NCBI GenBank assembly: GCA_023441905.1
Contig: JAEZNC010000089.1
Span: forward strand, 1 to 14,783
Length of the DNA: 14,783 bases
Source: Bacillota bacterium
Lineage (GTDB): Bacteria > Bacillota > Clostridia > Christensenellales > SZUA-584
Reading direction: 5' to 3'
In this document: piece by piece, positions 1 through 8,451 of the stretch
Layout of the letters: each line of letters begins with the position of its first letter
Numbering within the stretch: position 1 is the first letter of the stretch
Notes under the pieces: model-generated
What the model saw: only the letters and a program-made list of their open reading frames with translations
What the model was told of the DNA's origin: nothing
The model's database searches: none
Made by a program: the position numbers and the translations under genes

Positions 1-630
1 CGATACATACGAGCGTGATATGCCCGTTTTGTAAGCAATTTCGCGCTGCGTCTGAGGCCGCATCCCCCCCAATCCGTAACGCATCTCGATCACGGCCTTC
101 TCGCGCCTCGTGAGGCACTTGCCGAGCAAGCCGTACAGCTTGCCCGTCTGTATGGAGAGCTCCGCCTGCTCCGAAACAAGATCTTCGCGCGTGCCGAGGA
201 TGTCGATCAGCGATATCTCGTTGCCCTCTTTATCCACGCCGATCGGGTCGCTCAAAGACACCTCGCATTTGATCTTCTTGCTGGACCGAAGCGCCATCAG
301 CACTTCATTCTCAATGCATTTGGCCGCGTAGGTCGCAAGCTGCGTGCCCTTTTTTGGCAGAAACGAGTTCACAGCCTTGATGAGCCCGATTGTCCCGATC
401 GATATCAGGTCATCATTGCTCAGTGCCGTGTTCTGGTATTTCTTGACGATATGCGCAACCAGCCGCAGGTTATGCTCCACGAGCTTATGCCGCGCGGCTT
501 CATCGCCCTGAGCGCTCGCCTTTAAAAATGCCGCTTCTTCGTCTTTGCTGAGCGGTTTGGGGAATGTTTTTCCCGACAGATATCCCGCCAAAAACAGCAG
601 GTCTTTAATAATACTGAAAAAATCAAACAT
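1..630 (-). CDS. sigK: Sporulation sigma factor, pro-sigma-K (3' end cut by window edge)
   Basis: This is the late mother-cell RNA polymerase sigma factor, made as an inactive membrane-bound precursor in spore formers. I see 210 codons without a stop, starting at ATG 628-630, with GGAGG about 7 bases upstream. The first 20 residues (MFDFFSIIKDLLFLAGYLSG) are hydrophobic and match the kind of pro-sequence removed by SpoIVFB-type proteases. Region 2 carries NLRLVAHIVKK, DLISIGTIGLIKA and LATYAAKCIENE, followed by DPIGVDKEGNEISLIDIL. The visible end lies in the region 4 helix-turn-helix (TQREIAYKTGISRSYVS). NLRLVAHIVKK favours SigK over SigE. About 25 residues should be missing at the C-terminus, judging from the usual family length. 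The frame runs unbroken across CIENE, where the skin element splits sigK in some species. Confidence 0.93.
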   Translation of the reverse strand, partial: MFDFFSIIKDLLFLAGYLSGKTFPKPLSKDEEAAFLKASAQGDEAARHKLVEHNLRLVAHIVKKYQNTALSNDDLISIGTIGLIKAVNSFLPKKGTQLATYAAKCIENEVLMALRSSKKIKCEVSLSDPIGVDKEGNEISLIDILGTREDLVSEQAELSIQTGKLYGLLGKCLTRREKAVIEMRYGLGGMRPQTQREIAYKTGISRSYVS

Positions 631-658
631 AAAGCGCCTCCGTCATTAAGCCTTCTAC

Positions 659-687
659 ATGCTTATGCGACAAAAGGCACCATATTG
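659..687 (-). promoter_or_regulatory. Possible sigma-E-type promoter for sigK
   Basis: On the minus strand CAATATG (681-687) is followed after 13 bases by CATAAGCAT (659-667). These resemble the sigma-E -35 (MATATT core) and -10 (CATA start) elements, and the spacing fits. The site lies about 30-50 bases before the sigK start. SigK transcription under sigma-E is established in model sporulators; its use here is inferred from a partial consensus match. Confidence 0.35.
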
Positions 688-787
688 CTTGTTTCGCGAA
701 GAGATATTCCGACCCGATTCTACGCCATCCGTCGGGATTGCGTCATCATATCACAAGTCTATATAGCTTGTATGTCCAATTATCATT

Positions 788-793
788 TATAAT
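788..793 (+). promoter_or_regulatory. Perfect -10 box (TATAAT) before the pseudogene
   Basis: TATAAT at 788-793 lies about 36 bases upstream of the ATG at 829 and is followed by a TAGGAG ribosome binding site at 814-819. The best -35 candidate, TTGTAT at 768-773, gives a spacer of only 14 bases, so the promoter may be weak or decayed. It points into the degraded plus-strand gene and may be a relic of its original promoter. Confidence 0.35.
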
Positions 794-828
794 AGACGTG
801 AACATAACAATGTTAGGAGCCGATTCAA

Positions 829-1340
829 ATGTCGGCACTGGAGTTTCGCGTTTTCCGTCACCACCGAAATCGACCTAAATAAGATTGCGCTCAAATACGG
901 GATATCAAAGAAGTACCCGGGGAGAGCCGTTCACACTTCAGGACGGTGTCCTTTCGGAGATCATCGGCATATCTGTGAAAAACGGGCAGAACGGCATGCT
1001 TTTCTCGTTCGGCAGTATCTTGGAAAAGACGACATCCCCGCGGTTATTGCCTACATCCGCCAATTTAGCGCGGATCGGCTTCCTGATTGACAGGGTTTCA
1101 CCGACGATTACGCGATGTATTTATCCAACGAAGATCAGGCGCTGACAGACGAATATGCCGTGGCAGACGAGATGGAGCCGTTTTTCTCGATCTCGTTGCC
1201 GACGTGCCGCCAAATCCGTCGCGTTTGAGCGCGTGGAAGCCCGGCTTGGCAAGATTATTGAGAATCCTCTTCTTCAAAGCACTTCTCCGGAGGTTTTCCT
1301 CCCGCAAGCTCAGATCGTTCGAAAGTGTTTTAAAGCTTGA
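829..1340 (+). pseudogene. Decayed gene, probably RMD1/YagE (DUF155) family
   Basis: No single frame is open, but protein-like segments follow one another in the expected order when frames are changed. They are SALEFRVF (frame from 829), then EIDLNKIALKYGISKKY (from 866), then GEPFTLQDGVLSEIIG and GMLFSFGSI (about 915-1020), then DDIPAVIAYIRQF (from 1028), an in-frame TGA at 1088-1090, FTDDYAMYLSNEDQ (from 1097), VFLDLVADV (from 1180), and AKSVAFERVEARLGKIIEN (from 1209). At least five frame changes and one stop are needed. The series (beta-strand start, FSFG core, EEE-like helix, late 'AxSVxxxxxE' helix) recalls the RMD1/YagE family, of unclear function. The hydrophobic C-terminus typical of that family is not seen. 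An ATG at 829 has TAGGAG upstream, so the original start may survive. Decay is well supported; the family call is from memory of its pattern and is tentative. Confidence 0.5.
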
Positions 1341-1371
1341 CCCCGACTTGGGCAGTGTGTAATAGGTGTGA

Positions 1372-2352
1372 TTAAATATCAGTCCTGTTCCGAAGCGTGC
1401 CTTCCTGCGTGTTTAAAGACTTGCGGATGAAACGGCCGATCTCACGCCACGCGGCGCGGGATTCCGGTATCAGCCCGTCTGCGAGCTGAAAAACATGAAA
1501 CATACCCGGCCACACTTTAAATTGTGCAAACACCCCTGCGTCAACGGCTTTTTTATAAACGGCCTCCGCATCGTCATAGAGCATCTCATATTCCCCCACA
1601 TGGATCAGCATAGGCGGCAGCCCCGCGAAAGTACCGAACGCCGGCGACATATACGGATCTTTCAAATCCTTGTCCCCGGCATATTTTTTTCCTATTTCCG
1701 TCCGCTTACTGTCGTCAGGGAGCGGCATCTTTCTGCCAAACAGAGGATCCAGATGGTAACGCTGCGCATACGATTCACCGGCGCAGGTGATATCTGCCCA
1801 TGGAGACATCAGCACAAGCGCTTTGAGTATGCCTTTGCCTTCATCCCTCAGCCGCATCGCAAGGGCGAGCGCGAGACCTGCGCCGCACGACTCCCCCACG
1901 GCAATCACCGATTCCGGCCGAATGCCCTTTTCCTTCGCCAGCCAGGATACGGCATGACAGGCATCGTCCAGCGCAGCCGGATATGGGTGCTCCGGCGCCA
2001 CACGGTAATCGAGCGAGAGCACCGGAACATCTCCCCCGAGCCGGCCCAATTTCATCGCGAAATGCTTGAAGACAGGCAAAAATCCCAGTGTATAGCCGCC
2101 GCCGTGCAGATGCAGTATGGCGACATCGCACCTTTGGCAGTTCTTCGGAAGCAGAAACCACGCGCGCGTTTCGGGCAGGCTGATCTCCTCCAGCGTCCAG
2201 TCACGAGGCGCGCACCACTTGGTGCGCGTCATTTTCTCATACTTTTTTCCCACCGCGAGAATATCGCTGCCAGTGGCCCTCACACCGGCAGCGATAAATT
2301 CACGCAGCAGCGTGCCCCGCAAGGAGGCATGGCCGCGTTGCTGCTTCATCAT
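1372..2352 (-). CDS. Alpha/beta hydrolase, hormone-sensitive-lipase (family IV) esterase type
   Basis: The protein has 326 residues and is probably a cytoplasmic carboxylesterase or lipase-like hydrolase, with no signal peptide. The family marks are clear: the oxyanion-hole motif HGGG at 83-86, DYRVAPEHPYPAALDD at 115-130, the nucleophile elbow GESCG with Ser155, and a C-terminal histidine in GMFHVF (His286). The catalytic acid position reads EYEMLYDD: the residue that aligns with the usual Asp is Glu256, with Asp260/261 nearby, so the acid is uncertain. The ATG at 2352 follows AAGGAG by 7 bases. It is the last gene of the operon, 34 bases after the condensation gene. In this setting it could release, trim or hydrolyse the acylated product, or deacylate a self-resistance intermediate; both are inference. 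I see no clear terminator after it. Confidence 0.9.
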   Translation of the reverse strand: MMKQQRGHASLRGTLLREFIAAGVRATGSDILAVGKKYEKMTRTKWCAPRDWTLEEISLPETRAWFLLPKNCQRCDVAILHLHGGGYTLGFLPVFKHFAMKLGRLGGDVPVLSLDYRVAPEHPYPAALDDACHAVSWLAKEKGIRPESVIAVGESCGAGLALALAMRLRDEGKGILKALVLMSPWADITCAGESYAQRYHLDPLFGRKMPLPDDSKRTEIGKKYAGDKDLKDPYMSPAFGTFAGLPPMLIHVGEYEMLYDDAEAVYKKAVDAGVFAQFKVWPGMFHVFQLADGLIPESRAAWREIGRFIRKSLNTQEGTLRNRTDI

Positions 2353-2386
2353 ATATCAACTCCTTGCCATCAGCGCATTCCCCGCG

Positions 2387-3853
2387 TTATTTTCCCGCGG
2401 CTTTTTGCTCTGTGCCGAACACTTGAATGTCTTTAGGATACGTTAAATACGCCACATTGCTGAAATCGACATTCTGGTCGATGGTATCGAGTATAGCTCC
2501 TATCGTTATGGCAGGGTTATCCACACCCGCCATAACGGCCTGCGTCATCAGGCTGTGAAACTCGCGAATTCTCTGAGCCTTGATCGTGTGCTTTTGGTAT
2601 TCGTGATAGCAACGCAGCGCGCCGGTCGCGTCGGCATCCATCATGGTGAGATAATGAATAGACGAAGAAGCCCCGTTGCAGTACCATTTTGTCCGAAGCG
2701 GCGTGCCATCCTTAAGAATGAGCTTAATCGGCTGAAACGTGAAAACCAGGGTATGCCAGCCCGTAAAATAGCCCTTCCTGCCGTAGGCCTTCGCCTCCAT
2801 ATCGATCATCTCAACCGTGCCGAATTCTGCGTGCCGGTACTGGCGCATCTGGTAGCTGTAAATCTCCTGACAAGCCTGCTCAAATGTTTTTTCTTCATCG
2901 AATATGGTGCGGAAAGTGGATGAATGAACACGAGATCCGCCGGTGCGCTTTTCCTCCAGCGTACCGCGCCGAGCGTTGGTAATATACATGCCAATATCTT
3001 TTTGCCGGTTGTTGAGTTTGGAGAGCGCCGTACGCACACCGAACATAAACACAGCCTGCATGGAAATGTGCTGCTGGTCGCAGAACGCCTGTATTTTTTC
3101 AACATCCTCCTTGGGCACGAAGAGCACTTCATGGCGCCCGGCTGTCCGCAGACTGATTGTTTTTGCGTACCCAAGCGTTGGGTCTTTCTTTTTCTTCCGG
3201 TATGCTTCGAGCAGTGCCGGGCCGTTGGTATGAGACAGCAGTGCCGGCTCGCGGCCGGAGAATTCGTTTTGCCAGAACTCTCTGTCCTTTTGCTCCTGCG
3301 CCGAACCGACATACTCAAGGTCTTTTTTCAGCAGCGATTCCAGCGAGTTAAGCGGCTTAGGCATTGGTGTGCCGTTTTTAAGCGCATCATACACCTCCAT
3401 CACATACTGAAGGAAGACGCATATGCCCCAGGAGTCGAGGATCAGGTGGCTGACGCCGAAATAAATACCGTCATATCCGTTCCAGGAGCGAACCAGAAAC
3501 ACGCGTGTCATCCGTTTGTTAAAGATTCTGATGGGTTTCTTCGCGTAACGGTGCAGACATTTGTCCATGCCTTCTTCCGTTTGTCCGGTAAAATCCAGCA
3601 TTTGAATATCGGGTTTCTCATTTTCGGTAAAGTACTGCTGAATCTTTCGGCCGACTTTGGTGATACGCAGGCGAAACGCATCGTTTTGTTCATACGCGAG
3701 CTCAATGGCCGCTTTGAGCACCTCAAAGTCGAGCTTTTTCTCGACAAGCGTTAGCGTAAAAATATTGTTGATCTGCTTGTGAACCGTAAACGACTGGCTG
3801 AAGAGCAGCAGCTTCTGTCCCGGTGTCAGGTCGTAATACTTGATTTCATTCAT
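2387..3853 (-). CDS. Free-standing condensation-domain acyltransferase
   Basis: The protein has 488 residues and resembles NRPS condensation domains and related acyltransferases (CAT-like fold), which join a carrier-bound acyl group to an amine or hydroxyl. It opens with a typical C1-like segment (YYDLTPGQKLLLFSQ) and has FRLRI near residue 60. The active-site motif HHxxxDG appears as SHLILDS at 135-141: the second, catalytic His136 and structural Asp140 are kept, the first His is Ser and the Gly is Ser. No carrier or adenylation domain is attached, and the length is slightly above a bare C domain. AGGAGG lies about 8 bases before the ATG. It follows the ABC permease by 23 bases in the same operon as an acyl ligase and an ACP, so that ACP is the likely donor. 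A PapA-like or alcohol-acyltransferase role is an alternative. The acceptor is unknown. Confidence 0.85.
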   Translation of the reverse strand: MNEIKYYDLTPGQKLLLFSQSFTVHKQINNIFTLTLVEKKLDFEVLKAAIELAYEQNDAFRLRITKVGRKIQQYFTENEKPDIQMLDFTGQTEEGMDKCLHRYAKKPIRIFNKRMTRVFLVRSWNGYDGIYFGVSHLILDSWGICVFLQYVMEVYDALKNGTPMPKPLNSLESLLKKDLEYVGSAQEQKDREFWQNEFSGREPALLSHTNGPALLEAYRKKKKDPTLGYAKTISLRTAGRHEVLFVPKEDVEKIQAFCDQQHISMQAVFMFGVRTALSKLNNRQKDIGMYITNARRGTLEEKRTGGSRVHSSTFRTIFDEEKTFEQACQEIYSYQMRQYRHAEFGTVEMIDMEAKAYGRKGYFTGWHTLVFTFQPIKLILKDGTPLRTKWYCNGASSSIHYLTMMDADATGALRCYHEYQKHTIKAQRIREFHSLMTQAVMAGVDNPAITIGAILDTIDQNVDFSNVAYLTYPKDIQVFGTEQKAAGK

Positions 3854-3876
3854 TTTCTATTCCTCCTGTAACCTTT

Positions 3877-6800
3877 CTATTCTACAGATTTTAATGACTC
3901 TACCATGGGTATTTTTTTGAGCCGCCTGTTCATAAACAGGCTAACCAGCTGAGCAAAGGCCAGCGTGATCAAAAGTGCATATCCGAAGCTCACATCCTTT
4001 ATATAATTGCCGAACATGATGCCGTCCTGCTCGATGGAAACCATGATGAACCGATGAAGCAATATGCCAAGACCAAGGCCAACCAGCGCCCCGACAAATG
4101 TCAGCAGAAGATTTTCTCTAAACACATAGGAATATACCTCTCTGTTGAAAAAACCGAGCACCTTCACCGTGGCAATTTCCCGCAGCCGTTCACCAATGTT
4201 GATATTTGTGAGGTTATAAAGCACGATGAAAGCGAGCAGCCCCGCGCAGACGATAATCACCACGACGATGCTGTTGAGGCTCTTCACCGTATTGGCAAAG
4301 TTGTCGGCGATCGTTGAATAGAACGAGACGGACGCGACGTTGCTGCTGCTGATCAGCGCGGACGCGAGCGCGTTCTCCGCATCCGCGGAATCGCCCGTCA
4401 AACGGATCATCAGGCTGTTGGCCTTGGGGCTCAGGCGGTAAGTCTCTTTATAGTACGCGTCTGTCATGTAGATATAATGGAATATGTAGTTCTCGGTAAT
4501 GGCCGATACCCTCACCTTTTTAACGGCACCGTCGCCGTTATCGAGCTCAAACGCATCGCCCACACCCACGCCCAGTTGTTTGGACAGCTTTTCGGTGATG
4601 ACGACACCATCATCCGTCAGCGGTATCGGCTGCTGCGAGCCCCTGCCGCGCAATGTGATGAAATCTTTCATTCGATCGGCGTCACCCACAACAATCAGCG
4701 AGGACGACAACTCACGCGTTATATTTCGGCACGTCGCGTTGAGCTCCGTGTCAGGCATATAGGAATCAACCGTGGCATCGTTTTTTAAGATATCCTCCAC
4801 CTCGGCCTTGCCCTCGTCGGCCGTGCCGGGCACATAGCGCAGACTCAGGTCGTACTTGAAAATTTCGTTAAACTGCTTACTTACCACCTGACTGATGGAG
4901 TTATTAAGCCCGAAGCCCGCGAGCAGCAGTGCCGTACACCCCGCGATACCGATGATTGTCATGAAGAAACGCTTCTTATATCTGAATATATTGCGGGCCG
5001 TGACCTTTTGGGAAAAGCTGAGCCGCTTCCACAGGAACCTGATGCGTTCCATTAAAATGATTTTGCCGGCTTTGGGGGATTTGGGCCGCATCAGCAGCGA
5101 CGGCGTTTCCTTAAGCTCCTTATTGCAGGCCACATACGTTGTCACCGTGGTGACCGCCATGCCCATAATAATGCTGATGACGATCAGCGGAACTTGCTCG
5201 ATATACTCAAGCGGCGGCATCGTGTATTTCATGAGCCACGACTGGTAAACCACCTTGGGGAATATATACATGCCTACGGCACACCCCGCCACCGCGCCCA
5301 AAGCGCTTGCGAGGGCCGCATAAATCACATATTTCGTCGCGACCGCACGGTCGCCGTACCCTAGCGCTTTGTATGTGCCGATGTTGATACGCTGTTCGGC
5401 CACCATGCGCGTCATGGTGGTGAGGCATACGAGCGCCGCCACAAGGAAGAAAAATGCCGGAAATACATTGGCGATGGATTCGACCGACTTTGTTGTCGCC
5501 TCAAAATCCGCAAAGCTCACTTGTGAATGGCGGTCGAGCACATACCACTGTGCATTGTTGATTTTCTCTATTTCATTCTCAGCCCGGATGATCTTATCCA
5601 TGCCTTCATCGAGTTTTGCCTGTCCTTCCGCGCGTTTTACTTCGAGCTCTTTCTTACCCTGCTCATATTTCACCTTGCCATCGGCAAGGTCTTTCTCTGC
5701 CTGCGCAAATTTTGCGTTGGCCGTCCTTTTCGCGGCAGCGAGCTTGCCCTCAGCACTGCGGATTTTCGCGCGGTTGGCCTGAAGGTCCGCATTCGCATCG
5801 TCAAGCTGTTGCTTCGCGTTGGTCACCGAGCTTTGGCCGAGGTTGTTGAGCCCGTTTATGGTTCCGAGGCCCTGGTCCGTGAGCCCCAGCAGTTCATCAT
5901 ATTCGCCGACCAAGCCCGCAAGACTCTCGCGTTCCTGATCGGAAATATTCGGATCATCAAGCTGATGCAAAAGGTCGGCCCGGTTTGATTCCGCGTCCGA
6001 GCGCACGCCGTTTAAATCGCCTGTGATGTTATTGAGTGTTTCAAGATCGTCGCCGTTCTCCGCCATGGTCGAGTCGTACTGGGCTTTGGCTTTCGCATAA
6101 TCGGCTTCACCGTCGGCCAGCTGTTTCTTGGCTTCATTAATTTGCTGCTGCGCCATCCTTGTCTGTGCGGCAAAGCTCTCCTTTTCTTTGGTCAGATTCG
6201 CTTCTCCTTCCACAAGATCCATCTGCGCCTGATTCAGTTCAGCCTCGCCCTTGGCGATTTCATCCTCGTATTTTTTCTTTCCTTTTTCATATTCAGCCTT
6301 CGCATCATCGAGCTGTTTGACGGCTTCCCCCTTCACTTCGGCGAGCCTGATGCTGCTTCTGTCCACACCAAGGTTATCGAGCGCGACTGTCACATTTTCC
6401 ACCAAATCGTCGTATGGTGCCGAATAGGTATTGAGCGGCTTCGCGCCCTTCACCGTAACCAAGGCTTCCGTATAACAGGGATAAATAAAGTCCTCCTCCG
6501 GAATCATCAAAAAAGTGGTGACTTTTCCGTTGCCAACTTCTGTAGACCCTTTGTCGTATGTGAGGTAATACGGCGTGATGACCTTGCCGACGATAGTAAA
6601 TTCATCGGTTTTCAGCGTATCCTCAGTGATTGGCTTTTCTTTACCTGAATTCACATGAATCGTATCTCCGATATCGAGCCCGAGCTGCAGATATGAGGAA
6701 TCCTCCAGAAGGCATTCACCTGATTTTTCGGGATACCGGCCCTGCGTCACTTCCACCTGATTCAGCGTGTTTTCATCACGCTGCGTCGGCAGACTGTGCA

Positions 6801-7116
6801 GCCGAAACACTGTTTCCATCGAATTCTGCGTGCTGACCACGTCGGCAAAATAGCCGGCTTGCACCTTCTGCACACCCGGCACGTTTTCGATGGCGCCGAT
6901 ATCGTCCTGAGTCAGACCGAGCGTGGACATGATACGCACATCCATCATGTTATATCTGTCAAAATACTGATCGGCTGTGTGGCGCATATCGGGCGCAGTA
7001 GCCCGGATGCCCGCAAAAAACGCCACACTCACAAGAACAATGGCAAATATCGAAACAAACCGCGTCCACGAATTGCGGATTTCCCGAAGCAGATCCTTAA
7101 AAACTACGCCTTTCAT
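3877..7116 (-). CDS. ABC transporter permease, duplicated FtsX/MacB type with a long coiled coil
   Basis: This is a membrane protein of 1079 residues if it starts at ATG 7114-7116; an in-frame ATG at 7140 would add eight residues but lies inside the ATPase gene. Residues about 20-36 form the first membrane helix, followed by an extracytoplasmic domain. Residues about 262-522 are a very charged Glu/Lys/Ala/Gln-rich coiled coil with recurring 'LADGxxxYxxGKxEL' units, interrupted near 370-430 by a less regular part. Three membrane helices follow (about 548-572, 596-620, 642-664), then a second unit with one helix near 720-737, another extracytoplasmic domain and three C-terminal helices. This is the two-FtsX-domain plan. 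The start is one base after the ATPase stop (TAATATG), so translation is likely coupled. Such permeases usually export or extract lipids, peptides or lipoproteins; here the operon product is the natural guess. Confidence 0.9.
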   Translation of the reverse strand: MKGVVFKDLLREIRNSWTRFVSIFAIVLVSVAFFAGIRATAPDMRHTADQYFDRYNMMDVRIMSTLGLTQDDIGAIENVPGVQKVQAGYFADVVSTQNSMETVFRLHSLPTQRDENTLNQVEVTQGRYPEKSGECLLEDSSYLQLGLDIGDTIHVNSGKEKPITEDTLKTDEFTIVGKVITPYYLTYDKGSTEVGNGKVTTFLMIPEEDFIYPCYTEALVTVKGAKPLNTYSAPYDDLVENVTVALDNLGVDRSSIRLAEVKGEAVKQLDDAKAEYEKGKKKYEDEIAKGEAELNQAQMDLVEGEANLTKEKESFAAQTRMAQQQINEAKKQLADGEADYAKAKAQYDSTMAENGDDLETLNNITGDLNGVRSDAESNRADLLHQLDDPNISDQERESLAGLVGEYDELLGLTDQGLGTINGLNNLGQSSVTNAKQQLDDANADLQANRAKIRSAEGKLAAAKRTANAKFAQAEKDLADGKVKYEQGKKELEVKRAEGQAKLDEGMDKIIRAENEIEKINNAQWYVLDRHSQVSFADFEATTKSVESIANVFPAFFFLVAALVCLTTMTRMVAEQRINIGTYKALGYGDRAVATKYVIYAALASALGAVAGCAVGMYIFPKVVYQSWLMKYTMPPLEYIEQVPLIVISIIMGMAVTTVTTYVACNKELKETPSLLMRPKSPKAGKIILMERIRFLWKRLSFSQKVTARNIFRYKKRFFMTIIGIAGCTALLLAGFGLNNSISQVVSKQFNEIFKYDLSLRYVPGTADEGKAEVEDILKNDATVDSYMPDTELNATCRNITRELSSSLIVVGDADRMKDFITLRGRGSQQPIPLTDDGVVITEKLSKQLGVGVGDAFELDNGDGAVKKVRVSAITENYIFHYIYMTDAYYKETYRLSPKANSLMIRLTGDSADAENALASALISSSNVASVSFYSTIADNFANTVKSLNSIVVVIIVCAGLLAFIVLYNLTNINIGERLREIATVKVLGFFNREVYSYVFRENLLLTFVGALVGLGLGILLHRFIMVSIEQDGIMFGNYIKDVSFGYALLITLAFAQLVSLFMNRRLKKIPMVESLKSVE

Positions 7117-7117
7117 A

Positions 7118-7876
7118 TTACCACTCGATCCTCTCCACATCAGCCGGATGATCGTTGACAGTCATCGCGTCGACCCTGCCGCTTTTCACCTTGATCACGC
7201 GGTCTCCGATGGCTGTGAGCGCGAGGTTATGGCTGATGACGATCACGGTTGTTCCGGTGCGTTTGCATGTTTCCTGCAGGAGCTTGAGAATGGATTTGCT
7301 CGTCACATAATCGAGAGCGCCGGTGGGTTCGTCGCACAGCAGCAGCTTTGGGTTTTTGGCAAGCGCTCTCGCGATGGCCACGCGCTGCTGCTCGCCACCC
7401 GACAGCTGCGAGGGGAAGTTGTTTTTCCGGTTTTCCAGCCCCACATCGGCAATCACCTGATGGATGTCGAGCGGCTTTCGGCTCACCTGCGCCGCCAGCT
7501 CGACGTTTTCCAGTGCCGTCAGATTTTGCACCAGATTATAAAACTGGAACACAAAGCCCACATCGTATCGGCGATATGTGATCAGCTGGCTGCGGTTATA
7601 GCGGCTGATATTTTCATTATCCACAATGATGGTCCCCGACGTCTGACTGTCCATTCCGCCTAGGATGTTGAGAATGGTGCTTTTGCCCGCACCGCTTGCG
7701 CCCGTGATGACCACAAATTCTCCTTTGTTAATCACAAAGTCCACGCCGGCGAGCGCCTCAATCTCAACTTCCCCCATACGGTAAATTTTCCGCACGTTTT
7801 TAAACTGGATAAAACCCGTTGTTTCCGCAGCGTCGAAAACTTCCTCTTCGGCTGCAGACGTTCTTGCACTAGACAT
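7118..7876 (-). CDS. ABC transporter ATP-binding protein, MacB/LolD type
   Basis: The protein has 252 residues and is the nucleotide-binding subunit partner of the FtsX-type permease that follows. Walker A is GASGAGKST at 59-67, the Q-loop is FVFQFYNL near 108-115, the signature is LSGGEQQRVAIARAL from 158, Walker B with catalytic Glu is LLLCDEPTGALD (Glu183), and the switch histidine is His216 in VIVISHN. I chose ATG 7874-7876 because GGAGG at 7885-7889 lies 8 bases before it. An ATG five codons upstream (7891) is possible but would put that GGAGG inside the reading frame. An acidic, Ala-rich N-terminal tail of about 20 residues precedes the ABC fold and is unusual. It starts 26 bases after the PPTase stop. 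Confidence 0.93.
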   Translation of the reverse strand: MSSARTSAAEEEVFDAAETTGFIQFKNVRKIYRMGEVEIEALAGVDFVINKGEFVVITGASGAGKSTILNILGGMDSQTSGTIIVDNENISRYNRSQLITYRRYDVGFVFQFYNLVQNLTALENVELAAQVSRKPLDIHQVIADVGLENRKNNFPSQLSGGEQQRVAIARALAKNPKLLLCDEPTGALDYVTSKSILKLLQETCKRTGTTVIVISHNLALTAIGDRVIKVKSGRVDAMTVNDHPADVERIEW

Positions 7877-7902
7877 ATCATTGACCTCCATATTTTTTAT
7901 CC

Positions 7903-8451
7903 TCAGATTCGCACAGACTGACCGCTGCGCCGGTAGCAGACTGAAGTGATGAATCTTTTGTTTTCAAAGAGTAAAAACTGATAATCGGATTGTGTCTCGC
8001 AAACAATTCTCTGATCCGTCAATTTGAATATGATGTCTTTGAGCGGATAGGACAGCCCGTTTCCCATGGCTTTCACACAGCTCTCTTTCAGCGTCCAGTA
8101 AATGAAAAACCGTCTCTCGGGGTCTGACGCGTTTTCAATGTCTTCACGCTCGGCCCTGCTGCACGCCCTTTTGACGGCATATCGGGAAAATGGGCGGATT
8201 CTTTCCACGTCAATACCGACAGGTACGTCGCTGAGCACACAGACGGCCAATCCGCTGCAATGGCTGATATTGAACTCAATGCCGGGGTAATCGCGCAAAT
8301 AGGGCTTACCCCATTCGTTGCGGATAACGCAAAGCCGCGATATGTCAAGCTGCTTTTCATAGAACAGCCCGTACGCTAAAAGCCATTGGCCGTACCGGTG
8401 CTGATCCCGAAAACCGCCCGTCGTATCGTTGAAATAATAACGATAGATCAT
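7903..8451 (-). CDS. 4'-phosphopantetheinyl transferase, Sfp type
   Basis: The enzyme moves the phosphopantetheine arm of CoA onto the conserved serine of carrier proteins, changing apo-ACP to holo-ACP. The three family motifs are present in 182 residues: GKPYL then FNISH (60-64), VGIDVE with metal-binding Asp81 and Glu83, and WTLKESCVKAMG (119-130) with Glu123 and Lys127. At 182 residues it is shorter than Sfp itself, mainly at the N-terminus and C-terminus, but the catalytic core is complete. Its ATG shares four bases (ATGA) with the stop of the ACP gene, so the two are translationally coupled. That ties it to this operon's ACP, although such enzymes can also serve other carriers in the cell. 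Confidence 0.93.
   Translation of the reverse strand: MIYRYYFNDTTGGFRDQHRYGQWLLAYGLFYEKQLDISRLCVIRNEWGKPYLRDYPGIEFNISHCSGLAVCVLSDVPVGIDVERIRPFSRYAVKRACSRAEREDIENASDPERRFFIYWTLKESCVKAMGNGLSYPLKDIIFKLTDQRIVCETQSDYQFLLFENKRFITSVCYRRSGQSVRI

Noticed and set aside
1495..2436. A 313-codon open frame on the plus strand
   Set aside because: It is antisense to the alpha/beta hydrolase, which has a full motif set and a good ribosome binding site. The plus-strand translation is Arg/His-rich with no recognisable domain.
2924..3754. A 276-codon open frame on the plus strand
   Set aside because: It is antisense to the condensation-domain gene, and its composition is typical of a shadow frame.
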